Shown here in pieces: positions 52,622-61,829 of a DNA stretch of 64,000 nt (the stretch's first letter is position 1; each line of letters begins with the position of its first letter). The position numbers and the translations under genes were made by a program. The notes beneath the pieces were generated by a model. It searched no databases, was not told where the DNA came from, and was given only the letters and a program-made list of their open reading frames with translations. Source of the DNA: CAYFRC01 sp050946115 (lineage in GTDB: Bacteria > Bacillota > Clostridia > Christensenellales > Aristaeellaceae). The DNA lies in contig JBMNUF010000007.1 of the NCBI GenBank assembly GCA_050946115.1, forward strand, positions 62,001 to 126,000. The letters are read 5' to 3'.

Positions 52622-53853
52622 AGCCCATCACTTGTGAGGATTTTCGCTCGATGCTCGACAGGTACTTAGACGGTGATCTGTCCAAGGAAAAGCAGCAGGC
52701 GTTTCTGCAACACGCGGAAACGTGCAGAGCGTGTGGGGAGGAGTTGTCTTTCGCAGAGGAGGTGCTGCGGTCGATTTCGACTCTCGACGAAGGCGTCGTC
52801 ATGCCGCTCGAATGCCAGGCGGCGTGGCGCAGCACGATACGGCGCGCGGCAGCGCCCGTCAAAAAGCGGCGCGTGACGCTCAGGACATTCCAAATCGCGG
52901 GCACGATCGCGGCGGCGCTGGTTTTGATGCTGTTCGGCAAGATGCTGTCCGATTCGATGAACGGCGACTACAAGTCGCAATACAGCCCGCCCTCCGGCGC
53001 ACAGACATATTATGATTACGACACTGCCTTTGGGGATTACAACATCATGGATATGGCGGACTCCGTGGTGACGGAGGAGGCTGCGCCCCGCGAGGCGGGC
53101 TCCGCTTCGGCAAAGATGGCGCTGTTCTCCGACGGCGGCACGGAAAATGCGGTCGACGTGCAGGAGACCTCGCGCGCCAAGGTCATCAGAAACGCCTCCC
53201 GCTCGATAGAGACCACGCAGTTCGCGCAGGATCTGGCGGCGATTGAGGACCTGGTCGCGGAATACGAAGGCTATTTCCAGTCCAGCAACGTATACGGCAA
53301 GGAGCCGAACCGCTCGGCATCCCTCACCGCGCGCATCCCCGCCGAATCGCTCGACGCGTTTTTGACCTCGACCGGTGCGATCGGCACGGTGCGCTCCGCA
53401 TCCGAAAGCGCGGCGGACATCACCTCGAGCTACATCGACACCGAGACGCGGCTCGCGACCAAGAGGGAGCGGCTCGCGCGGCTGCAGGAGCTCGTCGCGC
53501 AGGCAAAGAACCTGAAAGATTTGCTGACGCTCGAGGACAAGCAGAACGAACTCCTGTACGAAATCGAGTCGCTCGAGGCGCAGATTCAGTCGTGGGATCA
53601 GAGGGTAAGCTATTCGACGGTCGACATCAGCCTGGAAGAAGTCGTCGATAACACGAAGGTGCAGCCGATCGACGAGACGCTCTCCACGCGCATTCGCGCA
53701 GGGTTCGCCAATTCGCTGAACGCCCTATCCGAAATGGGGCAAGGGCTTCTGGTAATGCTCGTGGCGTTTGTGCCGCAGCTGATCTGGATCGCGCCGCTGG
53801 GTGTCATCATCGCGCTTATTGTAAGGCGCGTGAGGAAGAGGAGGATAAAATAA
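52618..53853 (+). CDS. zinc-binding anti-sigma factor fused to DUF4349 domain
   Basis: 411 residues. The cytoplasmic N-terminus has a ZAS-type zinc motif (FLQHAETCRACGEEL, H-x3-C-x2-C) that binds ECF sigma factors. A membrane helix follows at about 87-107. The outside part contains a DUF4349 region with a coiled coil (residues about 190-345: SRSIETTQFAQDL, SYIDTETRLATKRERLARLQELV), and a second membrane helix and basic tail end the protein. Its ATG overlaps the sigma gene stop by 4 bases. Probable arrangement: an outer signal releases the sigma factor. Confidence 0.88.
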   Translation: MKPITCEDFRSMLDRYLDGDLSKEKQQAFLQHAETCRACGEELSFAEEVLRSISTLDEGVVMPLECQAAWRSTIRRAAAPVKKRRVTLRTFQIAGTIAAALVLMLFGKMLSDSMNGDYKSQYSPPSGAQTYYDYDTAFGDYNIMDMADSVVTEEAAPREAGSASAKMALFSDGGTENAVDVQETSRAKVIRNASRSIETTQFAQDLAAIEDLVAEYEGYFQSSNVYGKEPNRSASLTARIPAESLDAFLTSTGAIGTVRSASESAADITSSYIDTETRLATKRERLARLQELVAQAKNLKDLLTLEDKQNELLYEIESLEAQIQSWDQRVSYSTVDISLEEVVDNTKVQPIDETLSTRIRAGFANSLNALSEMGQGLLVMLVAFVPQLIWIAPLGVIIALIVRRVRKRRIK

Positions 53854-53854
53854 A

Positions 53855-54529
53855 ATGAAAAAAGTCGCACTGTTGCTGTTGGTATTCATGTTGGCAATCC
53901 CCGCCTGCTACGCGGACAGCCTGATCGTCACGGGAACGGGGATCGTGGAGACCGCGCCGGACTGCGCGGTGGTGGATCTGGGCGTCTTCGTGTCGGAGAA
54001 AACGGTTCTCAAGGCGCAAAAGAGCGTGAACAAGAAGATCGCCGCTATCCGCAAAGCCGTCCTCGGTCAGGGCGTGGACGCGGGCGATATCTCTCTGAGT
54101 TCCGTTTCGTTCTACCCGGACTACGACTACAACGAGGACAGAATTCGCGGGTATAACGCGGCGCACGCACTCACCATCCGCGTGAAAAACGTCGACGACG
54201 TGGGAAAAATCATCGATGCGGCGATTAACGCAGGTGCGAACAACCTGAACAACGTGGCATTTGATGTGGCGGATCAGGCGGATGCCGTCAACCAGGCGCT
54301 CGTACTTGCGCTGGACAATGCCAAGGCGAAGGCGCAAGCCATTGCGCAGGCAGCGGGCGTGAAGCTCGGAAAGATCGAGAACATCACCGTGAATGACGAT
54401 TATTACAACATCCCGATCAACGCGTTTCGGGGGAAGACTTCCATGGAAACGGATGAGGGCACGGTGCTCGACGCGGGGACGACGAGCATTACCGCATCTA
54501 TCACGGTGGAATACAAGATCGAAGACTGA
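53855..54529 (+). CDS. SIMPL-domain (DUF541) secreted protein
   Basis: 224 residues. A signal peptide (MKKVALLLLVFMLAIPACYA) is followed by the family start LIVTGTGIVETAPDCAVVDLGV, AALHALTI-like strands, GANNLNNVAFDVAD and ALDNAKAKAQAIAQAAGVKLGKI, all typical of DUF541/SIMPL proteins, which form ring-like oligomers of unclear role. It starts one base after the anti-sigma stop, so it is part of the same operon and a likely envelope-stress output. Confidence 0.9.
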   Translation: MKKVALLLLVFMLAIPACYADSLIVTGTGIVETAPDCAVVDLGVFVSEKTVLKAQKSVNKKIAAIRKAVLGQGVDAGDISLSSVSFYPDYDYNEDRIRGYNAAHALTIRVKNVDDVGKIIDAAINAGANNLNNVAFDVADQADAVNQALVLALDNAKAKAQAIAQAAGVKLGKIENITVNDDYYNIPINAFRGKTSMETDEGTVLDAGTTSITASITVEYKIED

Positions 54530-54543
54530 CGGGGAATAAAATG

Positions 54544-54581
54544 GCGGCTGTCGGGCATTTGCATCCGGCAGCCGCTTTTTT
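54544..54581 (+). terminator. terminator after the SIMPL gene
   Basis: Stem GCGGCTGTCGG/CCGGCAGCCGC followed by TTTTTT. Confidence 0.88.
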
Positions 54582-54600
54582 GCGGTGTATATATGGATAA

Positions 54601-56559
54601 TCAGCTGATTTCGGAGCCGATTTCCGCGCCCTCCTCGACGGTCAGCAGCCTGAGGTTGCCCTTTCCGTCGTCCGCACACAGGAGCATGCCCTCGGAGAGG
54701 ATGCCCCGCATCTTGCGCGGCGCGAGGTTGGAGACGAGTACGACCGTCTTTCCGACCATCTCCTCGGGCGTATAGTGCTGCGCGATGCCGGAGAGCACCG
54801 TGCGCGTCTTTCCGCCCCCGACGTCCAGCGTGGACTTGAGCAGCTTGTCGGATTTCGGCACGCGCTCGCAGGCGACGACCTTTGCGATGATGAGCTTCAC
54901 CTTCGCGAAGTCCTCGATGCCGATGCATTGCTCCGCCTCATCCGCGGGCGTTTCGGGCGCTTTGGGTTCTTCGGGCTCTGCCGCCTCCTGCTCCCTTTCG
55001 GCGGCGAGCGCTTCCAGCTCCTTTTTCACGTCGATGCGCGGGAACAGGGCTTCGCCCTTTTTGACGATCGTGCCCGCCTGAAGCCGGCCGAACTTCTGCA
55101 CGGATTCCCACGTCTTGAGCGCGTCGTCCTTCACGCCCAACTGTGCGAAGATGCGCTCCGGCGTTTCGGGCATGGTCGGCGCGATCAGAACCGCGATGGC
55201 GCGCACGCATTCCGCGAGCACGTACAGCACCGTCGAAAGGCGGGGCTTATCTTCTTCGCTCCTGCCGAGCACCCACGGCTGCGTGAGGTCGATATAGCGG
55301 TTGCATTCGCCGACGAGCTTCCAAATTTCGGTAAGCGCGGCGGAAAACTCCATCGCGTTCATGTCCCGCTCGACGGCTGCGGGGAGCGCCTCAAAGCGGG
55401 AGATGATCTGTTTGTCCACGTCCTCATATCCCGTGGGCGCGGGCACGACGCCGTCGAAATACTTTTCGATCATCGCGACGGTGCGACTGACGAGGTTGCC
55501 CAAATCGTTCGCGAGGTCGGAATTTAATCTGGTCAGCATGGATTCGTTGGTGTAGTTGCCGTCCGCGCCGAAGGGCATTTCGCGCATGAGGTAGTAGCGC
55601 AGCGCGTCCACGCCGTATCGTTTGACGATGGGGGTGGGGTAGACCACGTTGCCCTTGGACTTGGACATCTTGTCGTTGCCGAAGAGCATCCAGCCGTGTG
55701 CGAACACCTGCTTGGGCAGCGGAAGCCCCAGCGCGTGCAGCATGATGGGCCAGTAGATCGTGTGGAAGCGGATGATGTCCTTGCCGACCAGATGCACGTC
55801 GCACGGCCAGTATTTTTGGAACAGGCTGTCGTCGTCCGAGCCGTAGCCCAGCGCGGTGATGTAGTTGGTGAGCGCGTCGATCCATACGTAGATGACGTGC
55901 TTCGGGTCGAAATCGACCGGAACACCCCACGTGAAGGACGTGCGCGACACGCACAAATCCTGAAGCCCCGGGCGCAGGAAGTTGTTCAGCATTTCGTTGG
56001 CGCGCGACTGCGGCTGGATGAACTCGGGGTGCGCCTCGATGTAGTCGATCAGCCAATTTTGGTATTTGCTCATGCGGAAGAAATAGCTCTCCTCCCGCGT
56101 CTTTTCGACGGGACGGCCGCAATCTGGGCAGCAGCCGCCCTCAAGCTGCGTCTCCGTCCAGAAGGATTCGCAGGGCGTGCAGTACCAGCCCTCGTATTCG
56201 CTCTTGTAGATGTCGCCCTGCTCGTAGAATTTGCGGAAGATCTTCTGCACGACGCGCACGTGCCGCTCGTCCGTCGTGCGGATGAAATCGTCGTAGCGAA
56301 TCTGCATCAGATCCCACAGCTCCTTGATGCCGACGACGATGTCGTCCACGAATTTCTGCGGCGACTTGCCCGCCTCCGCCGCCTTGCGCTCGATCTTCTG
56401 CCCGTGCTCGTCTGTGCCGGTCAGAAAGTAGGCGTCGTAGCCGGTCATGCGCTTGAAGCGGGTCATCACGTCGGCAGCGACGGTGGTGTAGGTGTTCCCG
56501 ATGTGCAGATTGCCGCTGGGATAGTAGATGGGCGTCGAGATGTAATAGGTTTTCTTCAT
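54601..56559 (-). CDS. metG: methionyl-tRNA synthetase with C-terminal tRNA-binding domain
   Basis: 652 residues. Charges tRNA-Met. HIGH motif PSGNLHIGNTY, zinc cysteines CTPCESF and CCPDCGRPV, KMSKS loop GNDKMSKSKGNVV, an anticodon-binding helical domain, and from about residue 545 an OB-fold tRNA-binding domain (IEDFAKVKLIIAKVVACE to NLAPRKMRGILSEGM) that makes it a dimeric type. GGAGGTAGC precedes the ATG. Regulated by a T-box with an AUG specifier. It converges on the SIMPL gene across a terminator. Confidence 0.97.
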   Translation of the reverse strand: MKKTYYISTPIYYPSGNLHIGNTYTTVAADVMTRFKRMTGYDAYFLTGTDEHGQKIERKAAEAGKSPQKFVDDIVVGIKELWDLMQIRYDDFIRTTDERHVRVVQKIFRKFYEQGDIYKSEYEGWYCTPCESFWTETQLEGGCCPDCGRPVEKTREESYFFRMSKYQNWLIDYIEAHPEFIQPQSRANEMLNNFLRPGLQDLCVSRTSFTWGVPVDFDPKHVIYVWIDALTNYITALGYGSDDDSLFQKYWPCDVHLVGKDIIRFHTIYWPIMLHALGLPLPKQVFAHGWMLFGNDKMSKSKGNVVYPTPIVKRYGVDALRYYLMREMPFGADGNYTNESMLTRLNSDLANDLGNLVSRTVAMIEKYFDGVVPAPTGYEDVDKQIISRFEALPAAVERDMNAMEFSAALTEIWKLVGECNRYIDLTQPWVLGRSEEDKPRLSTVLYVLAECVRAIAVLIAPTMPETPERIFAQLGVKDDALKTWESVQKFGRLQAGTIVKKGEALFPRIDVKKELEALAAEREQEAAEPEEPKAPETPADEAEQCIGIEDFAKVKLIIAKVVACERVPKSDKLLKSTLDVGGGKTRTVLSGIAQHYTPEEMVGKTVVLVSNLAPRKMRGILSEGMLLCADDGKGNLRLLTVEEGAEIGSEIS

Positions 56560-56573
56560 GCGCTACCTCCAAA

Positions 56574-56824
56574 AAGAATCGCCCCCGCTCTCGGCGAGGG
56601 ACGTAATTGTCTTACGCGGTACCACTCTCGTTTCCCCATTTGCATGGGGCGCTCTGCCGACGACATGATCGGCCTCGCCTGTAACGGGGCGCACCGTCCC
56701 GCACTACATATCGCGCGGGAGACTCCGAAGCCATGTTCGCGGAAACGCCGTGCCGCCGGCTTGCACCTCGCCCGGCTCTCTCAGGACACGCGAAAATCCG
56801 TTACTCTCTCCTTCAACGTCTCTG
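56574..56824 (-). promoter_or_regulatory. T-box riboswitch of metG (specifier AUG)
   Basis: The minus-strand leader has the antiterminator core GAGTGGTACCGCG (about 56617-56629), then a terminator stem CCCTCGC/GCGGGGG with TTCTTTTT, ahead of metG. Upstream are AGAGAGCC and a GAA-C-ATG-G context; ATG at 56734-56732 is the candidate specifier and matches methionine. It fills the 308-bp gap between metG and the MATE gene. Confidence 0.9.
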
Positions 56825-56829
56825 AAAAC

Positions 56830-56859
56830 ATTATATGCGGGAAAGGCGGCGCTTGTCAA
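56830..56859 (-). promoter_or_regulatory. promoter of the metG T-box transcript
   Basis: Minus-strand TTGACA and TATAAT with an 18-base spacer. The -35 begins only 8 bases after the MATE stop codon. Confidence 0.87.
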
Positions 56860-56867
56860 GTAAAATA

Positions 56868-58244
56868 TCAGGAAGCCTCCGCCGCCGCCCCGCGCGTGAG
56901 GTTTTTCATCCAGTCGAAGCGGTTCACCTTCACGACCGCGACGAAGCACTTCAGAATCTGATCGCACTTCAGGCAGAAGAACACGACCCACGGCGCGGCG
57001 CCGAGGCGCGAGGCGATAAACGCGCTCGGCAGCACCACGAGGAACACGAAGATCGAATCATTCTTAAACACGAAGGAGATGTCGCCGCCCGATTTCACGA
57101 GCCCGAACAGGCACGGCATCTGATAGCACGTGCCGATGATCGTCACGGAGAGCACGCGGATGAACTGGCGTGCCTGTTCTGCGGCTGCTGGCGTTATATT
57201 TTCGTAAAGAGATACGAAGGGTGCGTTCATGAGGGCAACAAAAGTGCCCATCACCGCGCCTAATATAAGAAAAATCGCCTGCGTCGTATAGGCGTATTCC
57301 TTCATGAGCCCTGTCTTGCCCGCGCCGATCGTCTTTCCGGTGATGATGCCCACCGCCGTCGCCATGCCGCCGATGGTCACATAGGCGAGCGTGTTCATGG
57401 TGTTCGCGACGGAAACCGCGGTGATGACCGCCGCATCGTATTGGCCGATGATTGCGCTGTTTGCCATCATGTTGACGGACCAAACGATTTCGCCCGCGAC
57501 GAGCGGCGCGCCGTAGCGCACAAAATCGCGCAGCAGCGCGGTATCGCGCAGAAGGAAGTCCGAAGGCGTAAGACATAGCCGTTTGTCCATTTTGAGCGCG
57601 ATACAGAGGATGCATATGGTCTCCGCGACGCGGGAATAGACCGTCGCGATCGCCGCGCCCTTTACGCCCATGGCGGGAAAGCCGAGTTTGCCGTAAATCA
57701 GGACATAATTCAGCCCGACGTTGACGATGAGGGATGTCAGAGAGACGATCATCCCCGTGTTTGTGCGCTCGACGCTGCGCATCGCGGCGATGAGCGGCTG
57801 CGTCGCGCAAAAGAAGAAAAACGAGAAGGAAACGTATTTGAGATAGATGGCGCCCTCCCGCACCACGCCCTCCTCCTGCGTGAAAATGCGGACGATGGGT
57901 TCGGGAAACAAAAACCCCGCGAGCGTAAAGACCGCACCGACGGCGACGGAGAGCCGCATGCCGATGGCGACGAGTTTTCGCATGGAAAGGGTGTCGCGCT
58001 TGCCCCAATACTGCGCGCCGATGATCGCGATCGTGCCCGAGACACCGAAGGAGAGCATGCCGAGGAGCGTCTGAAGCTGCGAGCCCATGTATACGCCCGA
58101 AACCGCTTCGTTGCCGAGGCTGCCGACCATGAGGTTGTCGGCAAAGGTCACGAGGAAGGAAATGAGGTTTTGCAGCGCGACCGGCACTGCCAAAAAGAAC
58201 AGGTCGCGGTAATAGGCGCGGTCTTTCGTGAAGGGATTTCGCAT
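56868..58244 (-). CDS. second MATE-family efflux transporter
   Basis: 458 residues, twelve helices. FFLAVPVALQNLISFLVTFADNLMVGSLG at the N-terminus and GAPLVAGEIVWSVNMMANSAIIG in the second half are typical MATE segments. It differs clearly from the first MATE exporter in the window, so the pair is not a recent duplication. Substrate unknown. GAAAGGGGCATCCGCA precedes the ATG. No terminator separates it from the metG leader, so read-through into the T-box is possible. Confidence 0.92.
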   Translation of the reverse strand: MRNPFTKDRAYYRDLFFLAVPVALQNLISFLVTFADNLMVGSLGNEAVSGVYMGSQLQTLLGMLSFGVSGTIAIIGAQYWGKRDTLSMRKLVAIGMRLSVAVGAVFTLAGFLFPEPIVRIFTQEEGVVREGAIYLKYVSFSFFFFCATQPLIAAMRSVERTNTGMIVSLTSLIVNVGLNYVLIYGKLGFPAMGVKGAAIATVYSRVAETICILCIALKMDKRLCLTPSDFLLRDTALLRDFVRYGAPLVAGEIVWSVNMMANSAIIGQYDAAVITAVSVANTMNTLAYVTIGGMATAVGIITGKTIGAGKTGLMKEYAYTTQAIFLILGAVMGTFVALMNAPFVSLYENITPAAAEQARQFIRVLSVTIIGTCYQMPCLFGLVKSGGDISFVFKNDSIFVFLVVLPSAFIASRLGAAPWVVFFCLKCDQILKCFVAVVKVNRFDWMKNLTRGAAAEAS

Positions 58245-58357
58245 TGCGGATGCCCCTTTCTGTATCCAAACGTATTACATGTAGCCCATATTTTACGCGA
58301 AAGACGGCAAAAACGCAAGCGTTTCTTCAAAAGAATACGTTTCTTTCCGGCGGAAAT

Positions 58358-58367
58358 GTGCTATAAT
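58358..58367 (+). promoter_or_regulatory. extended -10 promoter upstream of RNase J
   Basis: TGTGCTATAAT contains an extended TGN-TATAAT -10; the -35 (TTTCTT, 16 bases away) is weak. About 107 bases of leader follow, in which I see no structure. Confidence 0.6.
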
Positions 58368-58473
58368 AAGATTGGCGGTTTTTGCGGCGAAGGATGCCGA
58401 TTCCGAAAGGAAAAAAGAAAAGATATGAAAAATAAGAAAGGATATTTCCAAATAATAAAAAGGAAAGGGATTT

Positions 58474-60153
58474 ATGGCAAGTAAAGGAAAAAAGAAACGT
58501 GAGCCGAAGCTGCGCATCATCCCGCTGGGCGGGCTGGGCGAGATCGGCAAGAACCTGACGGTATACGAGTACGAGGACGACATCATCGCGGTGGACATCG
58601 GCTCCACCTTCCCCGGGGACGACATGCCCGGGGTCGATTTAGTGATTCCCGATGCGACGTATCTGGCGAAAAATGCCTCCCGCGTGAAGGGCTACTTTAT
58701 CACCCACGGCCACGAGGATCACATCGGCGCATCGCCCTACATTCTCAGGCAGGCGCCCGCGCCCGTATACGGCACGAGGCTCACACTGGCGCTTTTGGAG
58801 CACAAGCTCAAGGAACAGCGCGTGACGGGCATTCCGCTCAACGTCGTGAAGGCAGGCGAAACGCGCGAAGTCGGCGCGTTCCGCGTGGAATTCATCAAGG
58901 TTTCGCACTCCATCGCCGGCGCGGTCGCGCTGGCAATCCATACGCCCGCGGGCACGGTCATCCATACGGGCGACTTCAAGGTGGACTACACCCCCATCGA
59001 CGACGAACTGATCGACCTCGGTCGCCTTGCGGAACTGGGCAAGGAGGGCGTGCTCGCGCTGCTCGCGGACTCCACGAACGTGGAGCGCCCCGGCTACACC
59101 ATGTCCGAGCACACGGTCGGGGAGACGTTTAACGACCTGTTCGCGAAGGCGGACGGGCGCATCATCATCGCGATGTTCGCGTCCAACGTCCACCGCGTGC
59201 AGCAGGTGGTCGATTCGGCGGTGCGCTATAACCGAAAGGTGTGCCTCATGGGGCGCTCCATGGTGAACGTCTCGAGGGTCGCCATGCAGATCGGCGAACT
59301 CAAGATCCCCGAGGGCAAGCTCGTGAGCGCGGACGACCTGGACCGCTACGACGACAACGAACTGATCGTCGTGACGACCGGAAGCCAGGGCGAGGCGATG
59401 AGCGGCCTCACCCGCATGGCGTTCGGCGAACACAAAAAACTGGACATCCGCGCGACGGACATGGTCATCGTGTCGGCGACGCCCATCCCCGGCAACGAAA
59501 AATCGGTCTCGAAGGTCATCAACCAGCTCGTGCGCACGGGCGCGAACGTCATCTACGAGGCGCTCGCGGACGTGCACGTTTCGGGGCACGCCTGCCGCGA
59601 AGAGCTGAAGCTGATGCACGTTCTGACCAAGCCCAAGTTCTTCATCCCCGTGCACGGCGAGGCGCGGCACCTGCACCATCACGCAAACCTTGCGAAGTCC
59701 TTGGGCATGCCCGAGGCGCGCATCATGATCGCGGACAACGGCGACATCATCGAGCTTTCGCCCTCCAAAATGCGAAACATCGGAACCGTCCCGAGCGGCG
59801 CGGTTTTGATCGACGGGCTGGGCGTGGGAGACGTAGGCGCGGTGGTGCTGCGCGACCGCAAGCATCTGTCGCAGGACGGGCTTTTAATCGTGGTCATGGC
59901 GATAGACCGCGAAAACGGCACGGTCGTTTCGGGGCCCGATATCATCTCGCGCGGCTTCGTGTACGTGCGCGAATCGGATGAGATGCTCGACGGCGCGAGG
60001 GCTGCCGCGCGGGAGGTCATCCTGCGCTACGGCAGGATCGACATTTCCGACTGGAGTCGGCTCAAGAACGACGTGCGCGAGGTGGTACAGCGCTACGTGT
60101 ACAACCAAATCAAGCGCAGCCCGATGATCTTGCCGATCATCGTGGAGATCTGA
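58474..60153 (+). CDS. rnj: ribonuclease J
   Basis: 559 residues, usual for RNase J. A beta-CASP metallo-beta-lactamase nuclease with 5'-3' exo- and endonuclease activity in mRNA decay and rRNA maturation. Seen: IPLGGLGEIGKN, the metal-binding THGHEDHIGA, VSHSIAGAVA, HTGDFKVD, ADSTNVERPG, the beta-CASP TTGSQGEAMSGL, FIPVHGEARHL and a C-terminal domain. An AAAGGG site lies 4 bases before the ATG. A basic N-terminal extension (MASKGKKKREPK) may bind RNA. It is followed 11 bases later by a ylbF-like gene, a partner of RNase Y in Bacillus. Confidence 0.96.
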   Translation: MASKGKKKREPKLRIIPLGGLGEIGKNLTVYEYEDDIIAVDIGSTFPGDDMPGVDLVIPDATYLAKNASRVKGYFITHGHEDHIGASPYILRQAPAPVYGTRLTLALLEHKLKEQRVTGIPLNVVKAGETREVGAFRVEFIKVSHSIAGAVALAIHTPAGTVIHTGDFKVDYTPIDDELIDLGRLAELGKEGVLALLADSTNVERPGYTMSEHTVGETFNDLFAKADGRIIIAMFASNVHRVQQVVDSAVRYNRKVCLMGRSMVNVSRVAMQIGELKIPEGKLVSADDLDRYDDNELIVVTTGSQGEAMSGLTRMAFGEHKKLDIRATDMVIVSATPIPGNEKSVSKVINQLVRTGANVIYEALADVHVSGHACREELKLMHVLTKPKFFIPVHGEARHLHHHANLAKSLGMPEARIMIADNGDIIELSPSKMRNIGTVPSGAVLIDGLGVGDVGAVVLRDRKHLSQDGLLIVVMAIDRENGTVVSGPDIISRGFVYVRESDEMLDGARAAAREVILRYGRIDISDWSRLKNDVREVVQRYVYNQIKRSPMILPIIVEI

Positions 60154-60164
60154 GGAGGATCGGC

Positions 60165-60518
60165 ATGGCGGACGTATACAACATGGCGCATGCGCTCGCT
60201 GCGGAATTGAGGCAGAGCGAGGAATACAGGGAGTTTAAGCGCTGCAGGGACGTCGCCTACGAGGACGACACGAACCGCAGGCTGCTGGACGAATATAAGC
60301 GCTTGCAGCTCAAGATGCAGGCATCGATGCTCGCGGGCCAGGCGACGGACGAGGAGGAGATGCGCCGCCTGCAGCAGATCGCGTCCCTCTTGCAGTTCAA
60401 CGCCGACGCGCGCGATTTTCTGATCGCGGAGCTCCGCTTTCAGAAGATGATGGCGGACGTGTACAAGATTTTGGCGGATACCGCCGGCTTCGATCTGGAC
60501 GTATTGCAGGGAAGCTGA
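60165..60518 (+). CDS. YlbF/YmcA-family protein
   Basis: 117 residues, almost entirely helical, with the family pattern AHALAAELRQSEEYREFKR, then a central helix and LIAELRFQKMMADVYKIL at the end. In Bacillus, YlbF, YmcA and YaaT form a complex that modulates RNase Y and competence or biofilm signalling. Here it is directly downstream of RNase J, which fits a role in RNA decay. GAGGAGG precedes the ATG. Confidence 0.87.
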   Translation: MADVYNMAHALAAELRQSEEYREFKRCRDVAYEDDTNRRLLDEYKRLQLKMQASMLAGQATDEEEMRRLQQIASLLQFNADARDFLIAELRFQKMMADVYKILADTAGFDLDVLQGS

Positions 60519-60542
60519 CGGAACTCGGCACACGGAGGACAT

Positions 60543-61829
60543 ATGGCAAACGGCAGAAAGAGAAGCGCGCCCGGTCGCGCGTATACGCAAAAGACCCTGA
60601 TGCGCGACCGCGAATACGGGTTCTATTGGTATGCGTGGCTGTGGAAGATCGCGCGGCCGGTTTTGGTCTTTCTATGCAGCGCGATCATCGTCGCGGGCGT
60701 CATGGTGACGGGCTGGGATTATCTGGACAGGCAGTTTGTGCAGCCCGTGGACCCTACCGACCAGACCGTGCGCGAATTCACGATCGAGAGGGGTTCGTCC
60801 ATCACGCAGATCGGGAGCGACCTGTATGAGCAGCGCTTTTTGCGCAATAAAGGCATCTTCAAATACATCGTGCAGTTTCAGGGGCTGACGAACGACATCC
60901 AGTACGGCAGCTACCCCCTGTCCTCGAGCATGGATGTCAACACCATCATCGGCATCCTGACATCGGGCAGCGCGACCAACGAGCGCACGATCACGATCAT
61001 CCCCGGCTGGACGGTCGAGAGCATCGCGAACTACCTGGTGAAGATCGGCGCGCTCGAACAGACCGACGAATTCCTGAAGCTCGCGAACGATTTCGACGCC
61101 TACAAAGACGATTCCTACGCCCTGCAGCAGGTGGAGGAGGCGGGCACGCGCGACGGGCGCAAATACGCCTTGGAAGGCTATCTCGCGCCGGACACCTACC
61201 GCGTCTACATGAACGCCTCGGCGGATACGATCCTGCGCACGCTCATCAAGCAGATGGACGCGGTATTGGACGACGTGTTTACCGCGCCCGCGATCGAGGA
61301 CGTGCAGTATAACGAATACGGGGAAATCGTCAATGCGGACGGCGAGGTCATCGAGGAGGAAATCCCGTTTGAGACGACGCTCTCGCGCGATCAGACGATC
61401 ATCCTTGCCTCCCTCATCGAAAAGGAAGCGGGCAGGGCGCGCGATTACGCTAAGATTTCGGCGGTTTTCCACAACAGACTGGAAGCCGGCATGAAGCTGG
61501 AATCCGACGCGACGGTGAGCTATATCACGGGCGCGACGCGCATCCTTCTGACGGGCGACGAACTCGCGACCGACAGCCCCTATAACACGTATCTGTATGC
61601 GGGGCTTCCGCCGGGACCCATCTGCAACCCGTCCCGCGCGGCGATGAAGGCGGCGCTGTATCCCGATACGGACTATGTCTACGAGGATTACCTGTACTTC
61701 TGCGCGGGCGATCCGTCCAAGGGCGAAACGGTGTTCAGCAGGACACGCACGGAGCACGAGGCAAACGTCGCCCGCTATAAGCCCCTGTGGAAGAGCTATG
61801 ACCAGGCGAACAACGCAAATCGCCCTTGA
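60543..61829 (+). CDS. mltG: endolytic peptidoglycan transglycosylase MltG
   Basis: 428 residues. A cytoplasmic basic start, one membrane helix (about 39-60) and an extracytoplasmic YceG domain: IIPGWTVESIANYL, LEGYLAPDTYRV, LASLIEKEAGRARDYAKIS with the catalytic Glu, FHNRLEAGMKLESDATVSY and GLPPGPICNPSRAAMKAAL. It cuts nascent glycan strands and sets their length. GGAGG precedes the ATG. The next gene starts inside its end, so they are coupled. Confidence 0.95.
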   Translation: MANGRKRSAPGRAYTQKTLMRDREYGFYWYAWLWKIARPVLVFLCSAIIVAGVMVTGWDYLDRQFVQPVDPTDQTVREFTIERGSSITQIGSDLYEQRFLRNKGIFKYIVQFQGLTNDIQYGSYPLSSSMDVNTIIGILTSGSATNERTITIIPGWTVESIANYLVKIGALEQTDEFLKLANDFDAYKDDSYALQQVEEAGTRDGRKYALEGYLAPDTYRVYMNASADTILRTLIKQMDAVLDDVFTAPAIEDVQYNEYGEIVNADGEVIEEEIPFETTLSRDQTIILASLIEKEAGRARDYAKISAVFHNRLEAGMKLESDATVSYITGATRILLTGDELATDSPYNTYLYAGLPPGPICNPSRAAMKAALYPDTDYVYEDYLYFCAGDPSKGETVFSRTRTEHEANVARYKPLWKSYDQANNANRP

